A DNA stretch of 64,000 nt from contig WBMW01001309.1 in NCBI GenBank assembly GCA_013396635.1, positions 186,001 through 250,000 on the forward strand, read 5' to 3'. A model generated the notes under the pieces. That model saw nothing but the letters and a program-made list of their open reading frames with translations. It was not told the origin of the DNA and made no database searches. This document shows positions 47,463-61,055 of this stretch, piece by piece. The position numbers were made by a program, and so were the translations under genes. The first letter of the stretch is position 1; each line of letters begins with the position of its first letter. Origin of the DNA: Penelope pileata (Eukaryota > Chordata > Aves > Galliformes > Cracidae).

Positions 47463-48621
47463 GAAAAGCACCATAAAGTTGGTGGTCCATGTATATGGCC
47501 ACTGCTGTTAATGAAGTTTTTTAATGAACACCCTTTGTCTTCTTTTTTTTTTTTTTTGTCTGATAATGAGCAATAATTCTAAAACACTGGATTTGATCAT
47601 TTGTAAACAACTGGAAGTTCGTCACTGGTTAACACGTTTGCTGCTAATGGACCAGTCGAAAATGCTGGTTACACCAGACCTCCCAAAATAGCAAAATAGA
47701 GCTTTTATTTGTTTATACCTACAGAGTTTGAAATATATATATATATTTATGAAAAGTTTCTGTTTGTCTGTCTTCCTGGGAAATATTTTGCCAGCTTTGG
47801 ACATCAATGAAACCTGAATTTAATAAAACATTCTGCACAACCAAGGCTTCTTATGGTCTGTGACCCTATTCAGGCAACAACTTTTATCTCAACTGCTGGT
47901 AGTAAAGGGCTGAGGTATTTGCAGGTGTGGGCTTCTGCAACCTGTTCTCTACATCCTTATGTTTTCCAGCCTAAGACCGAAGACTTCATAAAGATGATGG
48001 GGAATAAATTGAATTTCAATGGAATTTGGAGTTTGGTGCCCATTTCCCATTGATTTTTTTTTTAGCAGAGGTTCAGCTGCACTTTGGAAAGCTTCCCGTG
48101 CTTTTATAGAAAATAAATAAACCTTAGCGTGAGACAACTCATGCGTGAGAAGGTCTGGTTTGAACAAAGTGTTGCAGAACAGGGAGATCTGGAGGTCCAA
48201 GGGACATCATGCCAAAGCACACACAGCCCCACAACCTTGGGATTTTGTCATCTTAGACTTCTACGTGTTACGTAAAGCTGACTGGTGTGTTCCTCAATCA
48301 CTCCTGTGGAGTAGGGAGGAGGAGTAAACAGGCTGAGGGACCTCTAATAATGTATTGATCGTAACACAGGCCTGCTTAAGGACATATTTAGGCTTTAATT
48401 TAGGTTTTAACAGGGAAGGAGTTGCCCACATCTGTGCAGCAGGATGGTAGGACCATCCCGTATAAGGGTAAGGACAGAGGTAAAGAATCACGCACAAAAA
48501 TCTCCAACTGGAACTCATTTCAGGTTGTGGGTGAATTCAAATCACTGAGACTAGCAGGGGAAAGGCTCCTGGGCAGCGTTTGTGTTTGGGGTGTTTGAAG
48601 GCAGATGCATAGGACAAGAAG

Positions 48622-48681
48622 CACCTGAGGGCATCACACCTGAGGGCATTACACCTGAGGACATCACACCTGAGGACATCA
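48622..48681 (+). repeat. 15-bp tandem repeat, four copies
   Basis: Four units of CACCTGAGGRCATYA in a row, the first two with GGGCAT and the last two with GGACAT. In one frame it spells EGITP/EDITP repeats, but the frame is short. Confidence 0.9.
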
Positions 48682-50107
48682 TGCCCTTGCAGCACAGACT
48701 GAGTGCTGTAGGCTTTGGGGTGGACAAGCTGCTTCACCAAACAGTCCGGGACACATCGTTAAACAGCAGATCCCTCTCCATCAAGAGACGTGGAACAAAG
48801 ATATCAGACAATACATAAATCTCTTCAACAGCACCCAAGTCAGCGGGTCCCTGGGGGTGCCACATCACCACCGTGGTGCTACGGAGGGGAACTCACCCCC
48901 AAGAGCAATAAACCCATTCACTAGGAGCAAGTTTCTGGCATCCCTCCACACCTATGGCTGCCAGCCAGATGGTTTCAGTGTCCTGTAGGGCCCATGGCAC
49001 ACCTGAGCAGGTGTCTTTGGCAGCCTCCAGCTCCAGGTGCCACCAGACCCCACATGGGAAGGCCAAATCCCACCCGTGCCCAGTGGTGCCTGCAAGCAGC
49101 CAGCTGGGAGTTGTAAGGCAGCCGGCGAACACCAGGTGCCACTCTTCCCTTAGCTGTGATGTGGGAAAGCATCTTTACTACCTGGGGAAAAATTTCCAAC
49201 CTTTTCTTGCATGCACGAAATCTCCAGTCTCCCAGCTCTGCAAGAGCTAAACACGTCATATGACAACACGAAACAGACAGCCAGCAGGTACATAGCAGAG
49301 CAGCTTCTCTGCAGTGAGATCCTGGTTTATTATTTATTCTTGAAGTCCAAGTGTTGACTTCCACCAGCCTCCCCTTGGTTATTTCAGACACCGCCCGCAT
49401 CAGTCAGGCCATTGAGCAAACCTGGACAAATGTTCGTGTCTAATCGTTGGCCAACGTTGGCTTCAGGGTGGCTGAGCAAAATATTTCAGCTTTGTGAATC
49501 CCAACAAGCAGCACTGCAGGGTTCCCATCCTCTAAACCAAAGCTAGGAACTACATATGGGACGATCACCAGCCCCAATAGAAACTATTAAGAAATTCAGC
49601 ATACAGACCGTCTTGACGGTGCACACATGGTTCCTCCTCTGCGTTCCAATCTTCACTAGGACACACACGATGAATTTGGCAGGCGAAGAAAAAAGTTGAT
49701 GGTGGAAATTTGGCTGTGAGCTGCAATGCAGGCAGAAGGTGGCAGTGCGGGTGTTTGGTAAAGGCTGAGCAGCAGAGAAGAGGAGATGGGAGGCAGTGGC
49801 TGAAAGGGGTCAGGATTTCCATCCTGCTTCAATGAGTGTAAATCACAGCGTGAGTTCTGATAAGTAATGGCAATGGACATGGGAGAGACAACTGTCATCC
49901 GCTAAATTTCAGCTATAGGAAAAATTACCATTTCAAACCACTCAGTTTCAATCATTTCTAACATTAGAAATTCCAACAATTAGAAACTTTTCCTGGGGGG
50001 AAAGCCTGTACTTTTCTAAGCTAATGAGGATCAGTAATGTTGATTGACTTGCCGCTCAACAACTCTCCAGAAGTATTTCTTTGAAGACAAACAACTACTT
50101 TTGCTTG

Positions 50108-50285
50108 GAGAATCATGGAATCATTAAGGTTGGAAAAGACCTCTAAGATCACCAAGTCCAACCCCAGCCCATCCCCACGGAGCCATGTCCCTCAGAGCCA
50201 CATCTCCTTGGTTCTGGAACACCTCCAGGGACGGTGACTCCACCACTCCCTGGGCAGCTGTGCCCGTGCATCACCGCTCTAAGCA
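50108..50285 (-). repeat. CR1 LINE 3' end, antisense
   Basis: Starts 'aatcatggaatcattaaggt' then 'tggaaaagacctctaagatc' and runs through 'gggcagctgtgcccgtgcat'; a textbook reverse-complement CR1 end. Confidence 0.92.
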
Positions 50286-53200
50286 AAGTCTTGCACAGCC
50301 AAAAGCTTGTCTGGTTTTGCTATCAGTTGGCTCGTGAGAAGTACTACCTCTCCCTATAAGCTTTATCCTCACCCTTTAGGAAGAGCAGTCATTTTCTTAA
50401 AATGATAACAAGTTCAGGTGACTATTTTGTCTTATTTGGATGAGGAAAGGAAGACACCATGGCGGCTGCAGGCACCCCTGACACGGGGCGATACCAACAG
50501 CCATAAAATAAACAGATTCAGGCAACCATTTCAAAGCAAGGAAGCAAACGGAGGCAAATAGGCACAGCCCAAGGAAAGGGAAGGGAATTTGGCAGGTGAA
50601 GAAGGCTGTGTGCAGCGGGTACAGCGTCAGTGCCAAAATATTCTGCGACGGGCAGATTCTGTGTTCTGTGGAGCACATTAGCTGGGCAGTGCCAGCAGGA
50701 TGAGATGTGTTTGTGTATGCCCAAATTACCAGCACTAAAATAAAGCCTGTTTGATGTGAGCTCACACCAGCAGATCAGGAAAAAGAGACATCTGGGAAAT
50801 GATGTGCTACCTAAAGTTCATCCCTTTGAGAGTGGCAGCTTTGTATCTGTGGAGCTACTGGGATTCTTCCCGTTGGCTGAGCAGGGCTTGAGTCAGACTG
50901 CAGAGACATAAACACAGGGCAAGCCCAGACGCTCCCCAAGTCAAAAACAAAACCTCTGCCAATTGCCCATCCATGCCTCTTCTGTATCAAAGCCTCAGCA
51001 ATAACAGCCGTGGCTGCTGAAGAGATTTCCATGAGTGGCGAGAGGAGCTCTGTGTGCCTGAAGGCAGAAAACAAAGCCCAGAGCATTTCTCGTGCCATAG
51101 GGATCGCAGGTTGGAGGGACAGGTTGGAGGTCATCTTGGCCAACATCCTTCTTTAAAATAATATCTGCCCCTTTTGAAAATGGTGCAGACAATTTGTACA
51201 GAAAACACAAAGAGAAGAAGGGAACAGCGTTATTTGGTGATGGGGAGATAGCCAGGGGTTTGGAAATTCCCAGAGCAGCCCATCTCCATCTGCCCATCCA
51301 GGTTTGGGATGGGAGGATCGGACCAACTGGGGCTGATGGCAAGGAGCTCTGCCCGTGCTGGGGGAACTGTCAAGGTTTTGCTATTGCTGCATCTGTCTTC
51401 AAGCAAAACTTTGTATCTCAAAACCGTTCACAAGCCCATTATCCAAACCACACTGCTATAATAATTTCAAGATGTTTTCCTTCGGTTTTGACTTTTTTTA
51501 GTAATGCTCTCCAGCTTTTTGGTATAAGCTGGATAAAGCATTGTTTCTACCCAGAAAATAAAACGTTAAATTTAGATCACAGCAGCGCCTGTTAAAGCAG
51601 TGCAAAAACATTTTCTTTTAATTCAGGGGAATACCTATTCCTGCAAATAGTTTCAGTTCTGACAAATCAGCTTTTCCAGACAGAAAGTCGGTAAGTCTAG
51701 CTTTGTTCAAGTGTGGGACAGGATCAGGATTTTAACTCCTTGTTGTGAGCCCTACTGACAAAGCATGCTGCAGGCAGTGAGTGATGTCCTCACCATTTAT
51801 CAGGGGAAGGACATATTTTGCATTTAAGCAAGATCCCCAGCTCTCAGCCTTGCACAGGACACGTGCAGGCATGCTGAGGAGTCTCGTTTGCCTGCGGTTC
51901 ATCTGTCCCAATCAAAAGCAGATGCAGTCCTGTGCTTCCATCATCCTTTGTGAACTGGTGGATCTCCTGGGCAGGTAATACAGTGAGCAGTCCTGAGCTA
52001 ATCAGGCACAGTTTTATGGTGTTATTTGGCTTTTGCTTGCCCAATTGCATGGAAAGTGTTTTCACTTTTCCTTCCTACCTCCTTGGACAAGATGCACCAC
52101 AGAAATTACCGAGATGGGTAATCACACAGTTGGTATCACTTCTCTGCAGAAGAGGGGAATTACAGGAGACGCAGAGCATGGGACTGGCTTGTACTCCAGT
52201 TCTGCTTCCCAGAAGGGAAGGAACTCCCCAAGGGATGTGCAAACACACCAGGAGCAGCGAGCACTGCAGGAAGCCCAACAAAGGCAGAAATCTGCCCCTT
52301 GCTCAACTGAGGTCGCACAGGGCCTGCACACCACCATTGCCATGCTGGGTGGCTGCCTGATGAACATGCCAAATGCACGGTGAGACTGCAGCTAGGTCCC
52401 CACTGGGGCATCTCTGATGAAACGAGGGTGCCTATGTACCTGTGCTACTGCAAACCAGGAGAAAGCGAGACACATCTCCTCTGCTGCACCCACTTGATCT
52501 CTTGTAAGCTTGACTCAGCCTGGACACACCTTAAAGATCAAAGATGGTCACAAACGCAGCACTCTCACACTATTTCCCACTCCTGATGCAGCACAAAGCC
52601 CAATTCCCAAAGGCTGCATGGCAACAGGACCAGTGGCACACACCCAGCCCCCTGCTCACCAGCCAGCACAAACCCTGCCAGACGGGCAGCCAACAAGCAG
52701 GATGCCTAGAGGCAAGCTCAGGGCAGGTTCTGCTCCTACACCCACAAACACCACTTTCTAACATTAATTTCTCTTTACATTCTGCACTATTTAAGGTCCT
52801 GGGAAGTCCAGTGGTGATGTGAGGGCTTCATGCTACCATGCAGAGCGTCTGCAGACTCAGAGCACCATTTCCTTCAGCCCCAGTATCTGTTTTCCTCAAC
52901 ACTGATGATTTACATCACATAAATGTTGGGGTCTGTTTCTCCAGCCATCGCCCAGTTTCAGATTCTTACCCGACGTTTCACTGCGCCTATTTGCCATTAC
53001 GCGTTTCCTACCTTGGAGCCTTATCCTTCACACCTCCCTATTTCCTAGCTTTTATTATTGTAAACCTGCACATTTCGGAAGTTAACGAGGTGGCAGGGGG
53101 CTGACGAGGACCAGGAGCACCTGACATCAGCGATTACCAGGCTTTTCCTATGCTTGGAGCACACCAGTAGGCAAGGCTGGCTCGACCAGCTCAAGCAGAA

Positions 53201-53934
53201 GAACTCACTGGAGACAGAGCCCTTCCCTTGCTCAAGGTTTCATGGGAGAGCAACCAGTGGGTTCAGCAGGGAGAGCTCAAGGGTTGAGTTTGGGAGGGCT
53301 GAGCAGCTCCCAAGTGCAAATAAACACGTTTCTCAGCGCTGAATAAGGATCGTCCAGAAGAGGAGAGTGGTCCACGCCACCCAGCTTTGCAATCCTGTGC
53401 CTGCAGCCTCTTTTGGAAATGTTGTTCTCAGTTTTTTCCCATTTCTTTCATGTTAAAGACCAGCTGTAAAGCATGTAAGGAAGGGGAAAAAGGAAAACGA
53501 GCAGGCTGGAGAGGGATGCCTGCAATCCTGGTGAACACTTTAACAGCAGCTTTTCCCTTGCTAAACTGCAGCCAGGAGAGCCGGCCCCACAGGGGCATCT
53601 CCTCCAAATGCACACAAGGACACGACACATCCGTTTGTCTCCATAGGAAGGGGGCTTTACACGCAGGCAGCAGCGAGCTGTGGGTAAGGGAGAGGTCAGC
53701 ACGGCCGCCTGTAAACACACCTGGCTGCAGCAGTTTATCTTCTGGCTTTCAGCACACCCAGCGCCGTTCCTCACTCGCATTCCTTTCCCAGCCATAAAGG
53801 GTGATGGGTCAGTGGGATGTCAGCGGTGCACCTGGGATGCAGCCCTGGGCAAACCCTGTGCCCTCACCTCTGTGTGCAGCAGTGGGGTATGGGGTGCCCA
53901 AGCCCTCTTGCAATGGGGTTTTCCTCCCTGACAG

Positions 53935-54232
53935 GAGGTTGCAGTGAGGTGGGGGTTGGCCTCATGCTCCCAGGTAGCAGCGATGGGATGAGAGGTGATG
54001 GCCTCAAGCTGCACCAGGGGAGGGTCAGGTTGGATATTAGGAAAAAGTTCTTCTCTGAAAGAGCGGTGATGCATTGGCACAGCTGCCCAGGGAGTGGTGA
54101 AGTCACCGTCCCTGGAGGTGCTCAGGAAACATGGAGATGTGGCACTGAGGGACATGGTCAGTGGGCACGGTGGGATGGGCTCTAAGATGATCTTAGAGGT
54201 CTTTTCCAACTTTAATGGTTCTATCTCCATGT
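53935..54232 (+). repeat. CR1 LINE 3' end
   Basis: About 300 bp sense: 'gaggtgatggcctcaagctg', 'ggttggatattaggaaaaag', 'gtcaccgtccctggaggtgc', 'gatcttagaggtcttttcca', 'tggttctat'. Same subfamily as the copy at 59045. Confidence 0.93.
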
Positions 54233-55961
54233 AGGGCTGTGGGAAGGAGACAGCACGCAGCTGCTACCCTTACAGGCACTGTCCCCTCCTGAGACGATTT
54301 TATTCTCCTTGAAAGACCCTACAAGTGATTAAATTCACGCTGTCTCTCCCTATTTGTATTCCTCCTGCGTGCTCCTTTGAAACAAGTTTTAATTCCCCCC
54401 GTTCCCCGACCTCATTTCAGCTGGTGGTGCTGGAAGGTGTTTAAAGTTACAGCCACGCTCCCATGGGTCACCGTGAAAGAAATTAGGGGGGTGGGTGGGG
54501 AAAACACAGAAAGAAAGCCCGTGCCTGTCTGATGCACAGCGATGCTTACATTTCAATTACAGAGAGCGAGGGGCCAGACTCAACAGAGAGTCTGAGACGG
54601 GGGGAAAGGAAGAATTATGCTGGAAAACCAGACGGTGTGGCCATAAAAAGGCAACGAGGTGACACGGTGCAGCTGCCTCCCCAGGGAGGCAGGGGACGAG
54701 ATAAACAGCTCGCCCAGCTCCTCGGGGCAGCTTCTCCCATTACCCAATGTTTTTCTCTGGGCTCTGGGCTCATAAATCCCTTTGCTGTTTGGCTCCCGGG
54801 CGCTGGTGCAGGGTGAAGACGATGCGCCCTGTTCCCGGGCTAACAAGGGACTGTTTGAAAGGAGCTGTGAGCAGGGTGACGTCAAGCAAGAAACCTCCGG
54901 GAGGATGTTGCAAGCTGGGCTTTGAAGGCAGGGTTTGTTTGGGAACATCAGGCTTCAGCTGGACCCGCTGATACTGGGCATGCCAGTGAGACACCCCAAT
55001 TACCAGGCACGGCTGAGTAAGAGGCTTTCAGGCTGCGGGTACCTTCGGTGAGCAGCACATAAACATCCTGCCCACAGCAGCAGGGAGAAACCACTGCCCC
55101 AGGTGCTCTGTCTGAAGGCAGGGATCTCACACTCACTTCACCATGGGGCAGCAGAAAGCTGGCAGAGGCTCTAAATAGACGAGGTGAGGGGAAGAGGGAC
55201 AGCTACGGCACGCTCCTCATCCTCAGGCACGACGGGCTCTGCCAAACAGGGAACAGCTTGCTGCTTGTGAGAGGGGCAGCAGATGCACTCGGGCTTTTTA
55301 TCTTCCCAATTGCTGGCTTGGAGTTTTATTTCAGTGATCTCCCAATTGCTAGCCATTACACAGAGCAAAGAACAGACACATTTGAACAATTTCTTGCTCA
55401 GTCGAAGCCTGGATTTAAATACAATTCCTGGCTCCCTCTCCAACCATCCACGGTAGGGTTTATTCTCCAGCCTGCACCTCGAGAAGTTAACAAGCAGAGC
55501 TGGAAGAGAACGATGCCAGCCTGCGTGCCCAGAGCGGAGAGCAGGAGCACCCACTGCTGCGAGTCCCCTTTGCCCAGCAGTGAATCACCAACCTGCAAAA
55601 GGAGAACAGGGAGCTCCTGCACCCCGCTCCCTGAGCACCTTCATGTCATGCCACAGCTGCCCATCTGCAGCTGTATTCCCCTCAATGACCCTTTGGGAGC
55701 TCGCTGACCTTACAAAGCATGATTTGGTTTTAAGGCAGCCAACCTGGCTGGCTGCAAGATGCTGTGACCCCCCGCAGCGCTTGGGGCTGGGTGAAGCTGT
55801 GGAACGATCTGCTGGTGAGTCACGACACCGCTTTGTCAAGCTGCATACCTGATTCTCTCGCTTCTTGTCAAATATTTGCTGTCTGTCTGCGTATAGAAAG
55901 GATATTTCACAGCAGAAACAAATGCCTGCCTTTACAGCAGCGCATCCCTTCGCTGCAGGCT

Positions 55962-55987
55962 CCTCTCTCTCTCTCACACACACACAA
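55962..55987 (+). repeat. Compound CT/CA microsatellite
   Basis: A CT run switching to a CA run, about 26 bp in all. Confidence 0.85.
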
Positions 55988-57779
55988 GTTTACAGAGGAG
56001 GCATGCACAAAGCCAGTGCAAAATCAAAGGTGCACACAAAGCAAGAGAGACAACCAGCAAATGCCATCAGCTTCCAGGAAACAGCAAGCTTTCAGAGTCC
56101 AAATCACCCTTGGTGAGAGCAAGCCCAGCTCCATTAAATTCAACAGCCACTGTTACACTTCACTGAAGTAGGTCTTTTCGGGTTTATTTGAGGTTAACTG
56201 CCCAAATCCCTGGCTTACAGACCTCTTTATGTCCGAGATAACAAACGGGAAGGCAAATAAGAGCTAAGGAAGAAGCCGTGCTAGGAGCTGGGTCGCTGCC
56301 CTCTGGCTCGCTGCGTGCTGACAGCGCAGCTATGCAAAGCACTCGGCTCTGCACGCCGCAGCCGTCCGGCTTCGGTTCCAGCCATTCCCCGTGCTCTCCT
56401 CTAGGTGCTGCTTGGGGACATCGCACAGCTGCCAGGTGGGGATGTCCACGAAAAGAAAACACATCCTAGCTGTGCTTCTCCTTACCTCGACACCTGGGCT
56501 GTGTCCACACCAGGAGGGAGAAATTCCTGTGTACCCATGGGTGCTCTCTGCTGGTGCCCTACCGAGCTGATTGTGCTTTAAACGGCAGATGGGCAAGTTA
56601 AATCCAACATTATGGGTGCTTGTTTGTATCACCCTGCTTTTCCAGGTGCTGTTGAGGCTCAATGAAAGGCACCATCTGAACTGATTGAGCTCACCTTGCG
56701 TGGGTCCCACTGTGGTCCACGTCCCAGGAGGAAGGCAGCTGCCTGCTTCATCTTCCCAGCTGCACGCAGACCTCAGCAGGAGCATGCCCCAGCACTGCCC
56801 AGCTCCGTGCAACGTTAATACAGATTCAAGTCAGGTGAGAGGCAAAAGTCTCAGTGTCTGATATCCCACAATATCTCTGCATCACTCTGTTTTGTCCCAG
56901 TCTTTCCTCTGTGAGAAAGTCCAGGGGTTGCCCAGTGGTTCCTGCAGACGTTCTTACCCCACTGCCTCAGTGCTTAACCCAGGCCAGCCCTAACCACCCT
57001 CTGGTGGCAAGGGAAATGGCTCTGTAGGAAGACAAAACCCTGAGTGCCCTAACCAGTGTCCATGGAGCTTCTGGGCCTGTAGAGGTTCAGTCCCTTGTGT
57101 TGTTGGTCTTGCTGAAGCCAAGCTCTTGGAGTGCAGTCAATCTTGTGTTCAGGTGCTCGTGAGGTAGATTTGAGATCACTGACATGAAAGATCACTGAAA
57201 GATCAAAAGAAGAATACATACATTTTAATGCATACCTATCTCACAGCTTGATAATGGACAGAGAAGGTTGGGGAGGGGGGTGGAAGAATGAAAATGCCAC
57301 TGAAGACCAGAAACCGGACAAAACGATGCCAGTTTTTTGATCGTGCTCCTGGGATCACCAGTAAAACAGATCTGGATCTCAAAAGATTACGTAGGTTGTG
57401 TGCAAGCTGTTACAAAGCAGGAATTGTGTTAATCGAAGGATGTCAGCACACACACAACGCTGATCGAGAACATTAGGGTTTGGGTCACACCTCCCCTCCT
57501 GCCCACCATAGCCACATGAGCACACCCAGACACGGCACTGCCCGGCATCTTTATCACGAATAACATGAGCCATTGCTCACACACCCTTTCTCAATTCTTC
57601 AGCATTCCAAGACATAAATTTTCCCAATGCTGCCCCAACGCTTGCCCTGGGCAGCCCCGGCCCCTCTGTTTTGCCAGGCGGATTTGCAAACACAGGCAGC
57701 TATTCGACAAACACAAAGCTGGGAAGGCTGTCACTGGAAAGCAGCGACTGGTCCTGGGCACAGAGCTCTCAAAGACATG

Positions 57780-57990
57780 AATTAACTGGAGAAAGTCCAA
57801 AAGGGAACATTAGGAAGGGCCAGAAGACATAATTTATGAGGAAAGAGCAAAAGAATGAAGGTTGTTTAGTCTAGAAGACGGATGATTATGACCTTCAACT
57901 ACACACAGGACAAAGAAGAATGGATTAATCCTTTCTCAGCGGTCATGGTAGACAGTCAAAGTTGTAATGGGCTTAAAATGCATCGGGGAT
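57780..57990 (+). repeat. Degenerate CR1 LINE fragment
   Basis: 'taactggagaaagtccaaaa', 'gaagggccagaagacat' and 'aatgaaggttgtttagtcta' resemble the part of CR1 just upstream of the 3' end, heavily mutated. Confidence 0.5.
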
Positions 57991-59044
57991 GATTTTGGTT
58001 ACACATGAAGCAACGCTTTCCTACGTCTGCTCTCCAAGTTTGCCTACGGATTCTTCATCCCCAGATCTTTATTTATTAATTTATTTTAAGATGTGACTTC
58101 AAAAATAAATGTTTGTGTTGATTTGCATCTTATGTGGTTGAATTGTCTCATTTTTATGATTTTTTTTGATAGAATGAGTGCAGCCCTCACATATGAACGT
58201 ATCCTGCTCTGTGCAACCCTCATGCTCACAGTAATTAAAGGCATCCACCTATTTCCCAGCTGTTTCACTGTGTACAGCATCCTTTGCTGCCACAGACCAT
58301 GGGTTGATAAAATAAATAAAATCAATCAACATTTGGTGAAACACTCTCAGTGGTTTTCATATCAATTTTTCACCATCATGGCACCTACATCCAGGCTGGG
58401 GCACCTCGGAGTGACACAGGAGCCCTTTCTTTCCTCTTCCAGCAGGCAGAGCTCGGTATTGTGGTTTAGGATTGTTTTTTCCTTTTTGCAAAGAGAAAAA
58501 GAACAGAAAAAGAGCATTTTCTGCTCCTCCCGTTTTAGACACCGGTCACGACATTTTAGGGACACAAACCCTGCCCCCGTCTCCGGGACCTGAGGAAGCA
58601 GGGGCTACAGAAACAGCTGCTGATGCGGCATGCTGACAGGAGAAAGCTTTCACAGGGCGAGCTCGTGGGATCCTGCTTGAGTGTAAAACTGGGGATTTCA
58701 ATGGCCATGCTTCCCCAGCAGCCCCAGGAGAGACTGCTTGGAGCCCTGCAGCAGGTTAACAGCTAAAACCCATTATCCTCACAGCATCTCAGCCCCAGTT
58801 TAGGGACATTTCACTTTCTCTGAGGCTGAAATACTGGCAACACTCAAAAACGGACCAACTCAAAGCATCAACACTACAAATTACCTTCAGGCTTCTTCAA
58901 TGCAGATACCACTACTGGTAACTTCAGTCCTTCTAACGCTGGGGTGTTGGATTATTATTTTCTAAGAAGATCATAAACTTTCCTGAGAATTGAGGGGAAA
59001 ACAGTCCACACAACCTAGAGTTTCACCTTTTTGAACCACCATGG

Positions 59045-59212
59045 ACTATTGGCACAGCTGCCCAGGCAGTGGTGGGGTCACCGTCCCTGGAGGTGTTCCA
59101 GACCCGTGGAGATGTGGCACTGAGGGACACGGCTCAGTGGGCATGGTGGGACGGGCTTTGGTTGGACTAGATGGTCTTAGAGGTCTTTTCCAACCTTAGT
59201 GATTCTATAATC
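59045..59212 (+). repeat. CR1 LINE 3' end
   Basis: 'ggcacagctgcccaggcagt', 'gtcaccgtccctggaggtgt', 'ctagatggtcttagaggtct', 'gtgattctata'. Sense orientation. Confidence 0.92.
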
Positions 59213-60957
59213 TGCCAGCTGTTGGCTGCTTGAGACCCCAAACCAGTAGTTCCCCAATGTGGGGCTGGTTTTTGGAGCCCCAGACATGTAGACAAAGGAG
59301 CAGCCAGCACTCCGAGATGATGGGATATCTCAGGACAGATGGCGTGGTAGGGACGGAGGAGGTCCCCAGGGATGTTTGGGTTGAGGGAAGGCTGCCTGGG
59401 AGCTGGTGGGAAGAGCAGGCATGGAGGGAGAGGCAGAACAATAGTTATTTGTTTTGATTTTAGAAACCCAAAATTTCTGGTTTGTTTATTCCACATTCTA
59501 GGGAGCGGACGTAGATTCCCAGAAAGAGTGTCTGGGAAAAAGAGGCTCCCATGTCCTTTGGCCCATCAGAGAACAGCACCACAGTGTTTATTTGAACGAA
59601 ATAAAATAAAACATCCCCACACCAGCCCCTACCCCCAAACCTGCACATGCACAGCCACACACAGATGCTGCTGCCTCTCCAGACATCTCCACTACTCATT
59701 CACTTCCGTCACTTCCATGACTTGGTTCCATTTTCAGGACAGCTCACGCTCTCCCCAAGGCTCACAGACTGCCAAGGATGGGTTCCTTTCATCTCAGCTT
59801 ATCAGAGGGGAGGGTCAAATTTTCATGCTTTGAATCTGCAATTGTGATGTTTTTATCACATTTTTTTCACCTCTTCAGTTTTAACCGAAGCATAAAATAA
59901 AACAAGAGCTGGAAACACTGCCAAAGAGAAAATTTTGCATCCTGCTGGCCTCTGCTCTTAGAATTGCAAAGGGACATGCACTCAGAGAAGCAGAGCACCT
60001 TGCAGGCTGAATCCCTGCTCTTTTGTGAGAAAACTCTTGCCTCTGCCTGTAGCAGGGTGAGATGAAGCCACTGCAACTGTGGGGTTGCAGAAGACTTTAG
60101 CAAAGCAGAGAAAGTCACAAAAAGCACAGCCATGCCAAAAAGAGCCTGATTCCTAGGATGGCAAAAACATGGAAAAAAGGAGAAAGTCTGTTTTTAAAAA
60201 AATCATTCAAATACTACAGTAAGAAGTAATAAAATGCACTCCACGTGTTTGTACTTATTGCAAATAATTCAAAACGTAAGGCAGACACCAGGCTGGATGA
60301 ACACCGAGTGGCTGCACAGCATCCCCTGCCATTGGAGCTATCGGGGAGTCCAGATATCGCAGTCACATTTTTTGCATTTCTCCTGGTTAGGTTTTAACCA
60401 GAGCAACAGCTTAACTCTTTGGTGCCCTGCAGCAGGCACTGTGAAATACTACACAGCAGTCTGATGCCTGGACTAAGACAAAGACTAAAGAAGAAATAGC
60501 CTTTTTTCCTCAAACCTTAGGCTGGAGAAATTCAATCTGGCTCTGCATCAATAGCAGAAGGCAGCTCACATCCAGCAGAAGATCCCCCTTGAAAGCAAAA
60601 GCAGATATTGGAGAAGGAATCGTACCTGCAACTATTTGTGCACAGATACCTGGCACGTTAAACTCATTGGGACAAGAAGTGTCCTGTAAGCTGGCCAAGG
60701 GACGGCAACTCATGTTGGTGCAGACATTGAAATGCACAGGTGCTGCCAAGTCTGCCCCAGCACATGGCTCAGTTCCCCACCAGTTTTGGGACAACCCGGG
60801 CCACAGCTTTGCAGAGGGAATAGAGAGGTGTTAGATGCTGTCTCAGCTGGGGGAAGAGACACACAGGAGAAAGAGAAAGTCAGGCATGAGAGAGGCTTGG
60901 TATGGAAAGTATATCTAGGAAAAACCTTGATGGAAAACCACCTCAAACAGACACACA

Positions 60958-61055
60958 TGTCCCAAGGGTTGCGTAGGGTAACTGCCCACAGCAGAGGGGC
61001 TGAAACTAGGTGATCTTTGTAGTCCCTTCCAACCCAAGCCATTCTATGATTCTAA
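60958..61055 (+). repeat. CR1 LINE 3' terminus
   Basis: 'gggctgaaactaggtgatct', 'tgtagtcccttccaacccaa' and 'gccattctatgattct' mark a sense CR1 end, 5'-truncated to about 100 bp. Confidence 0.88.
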
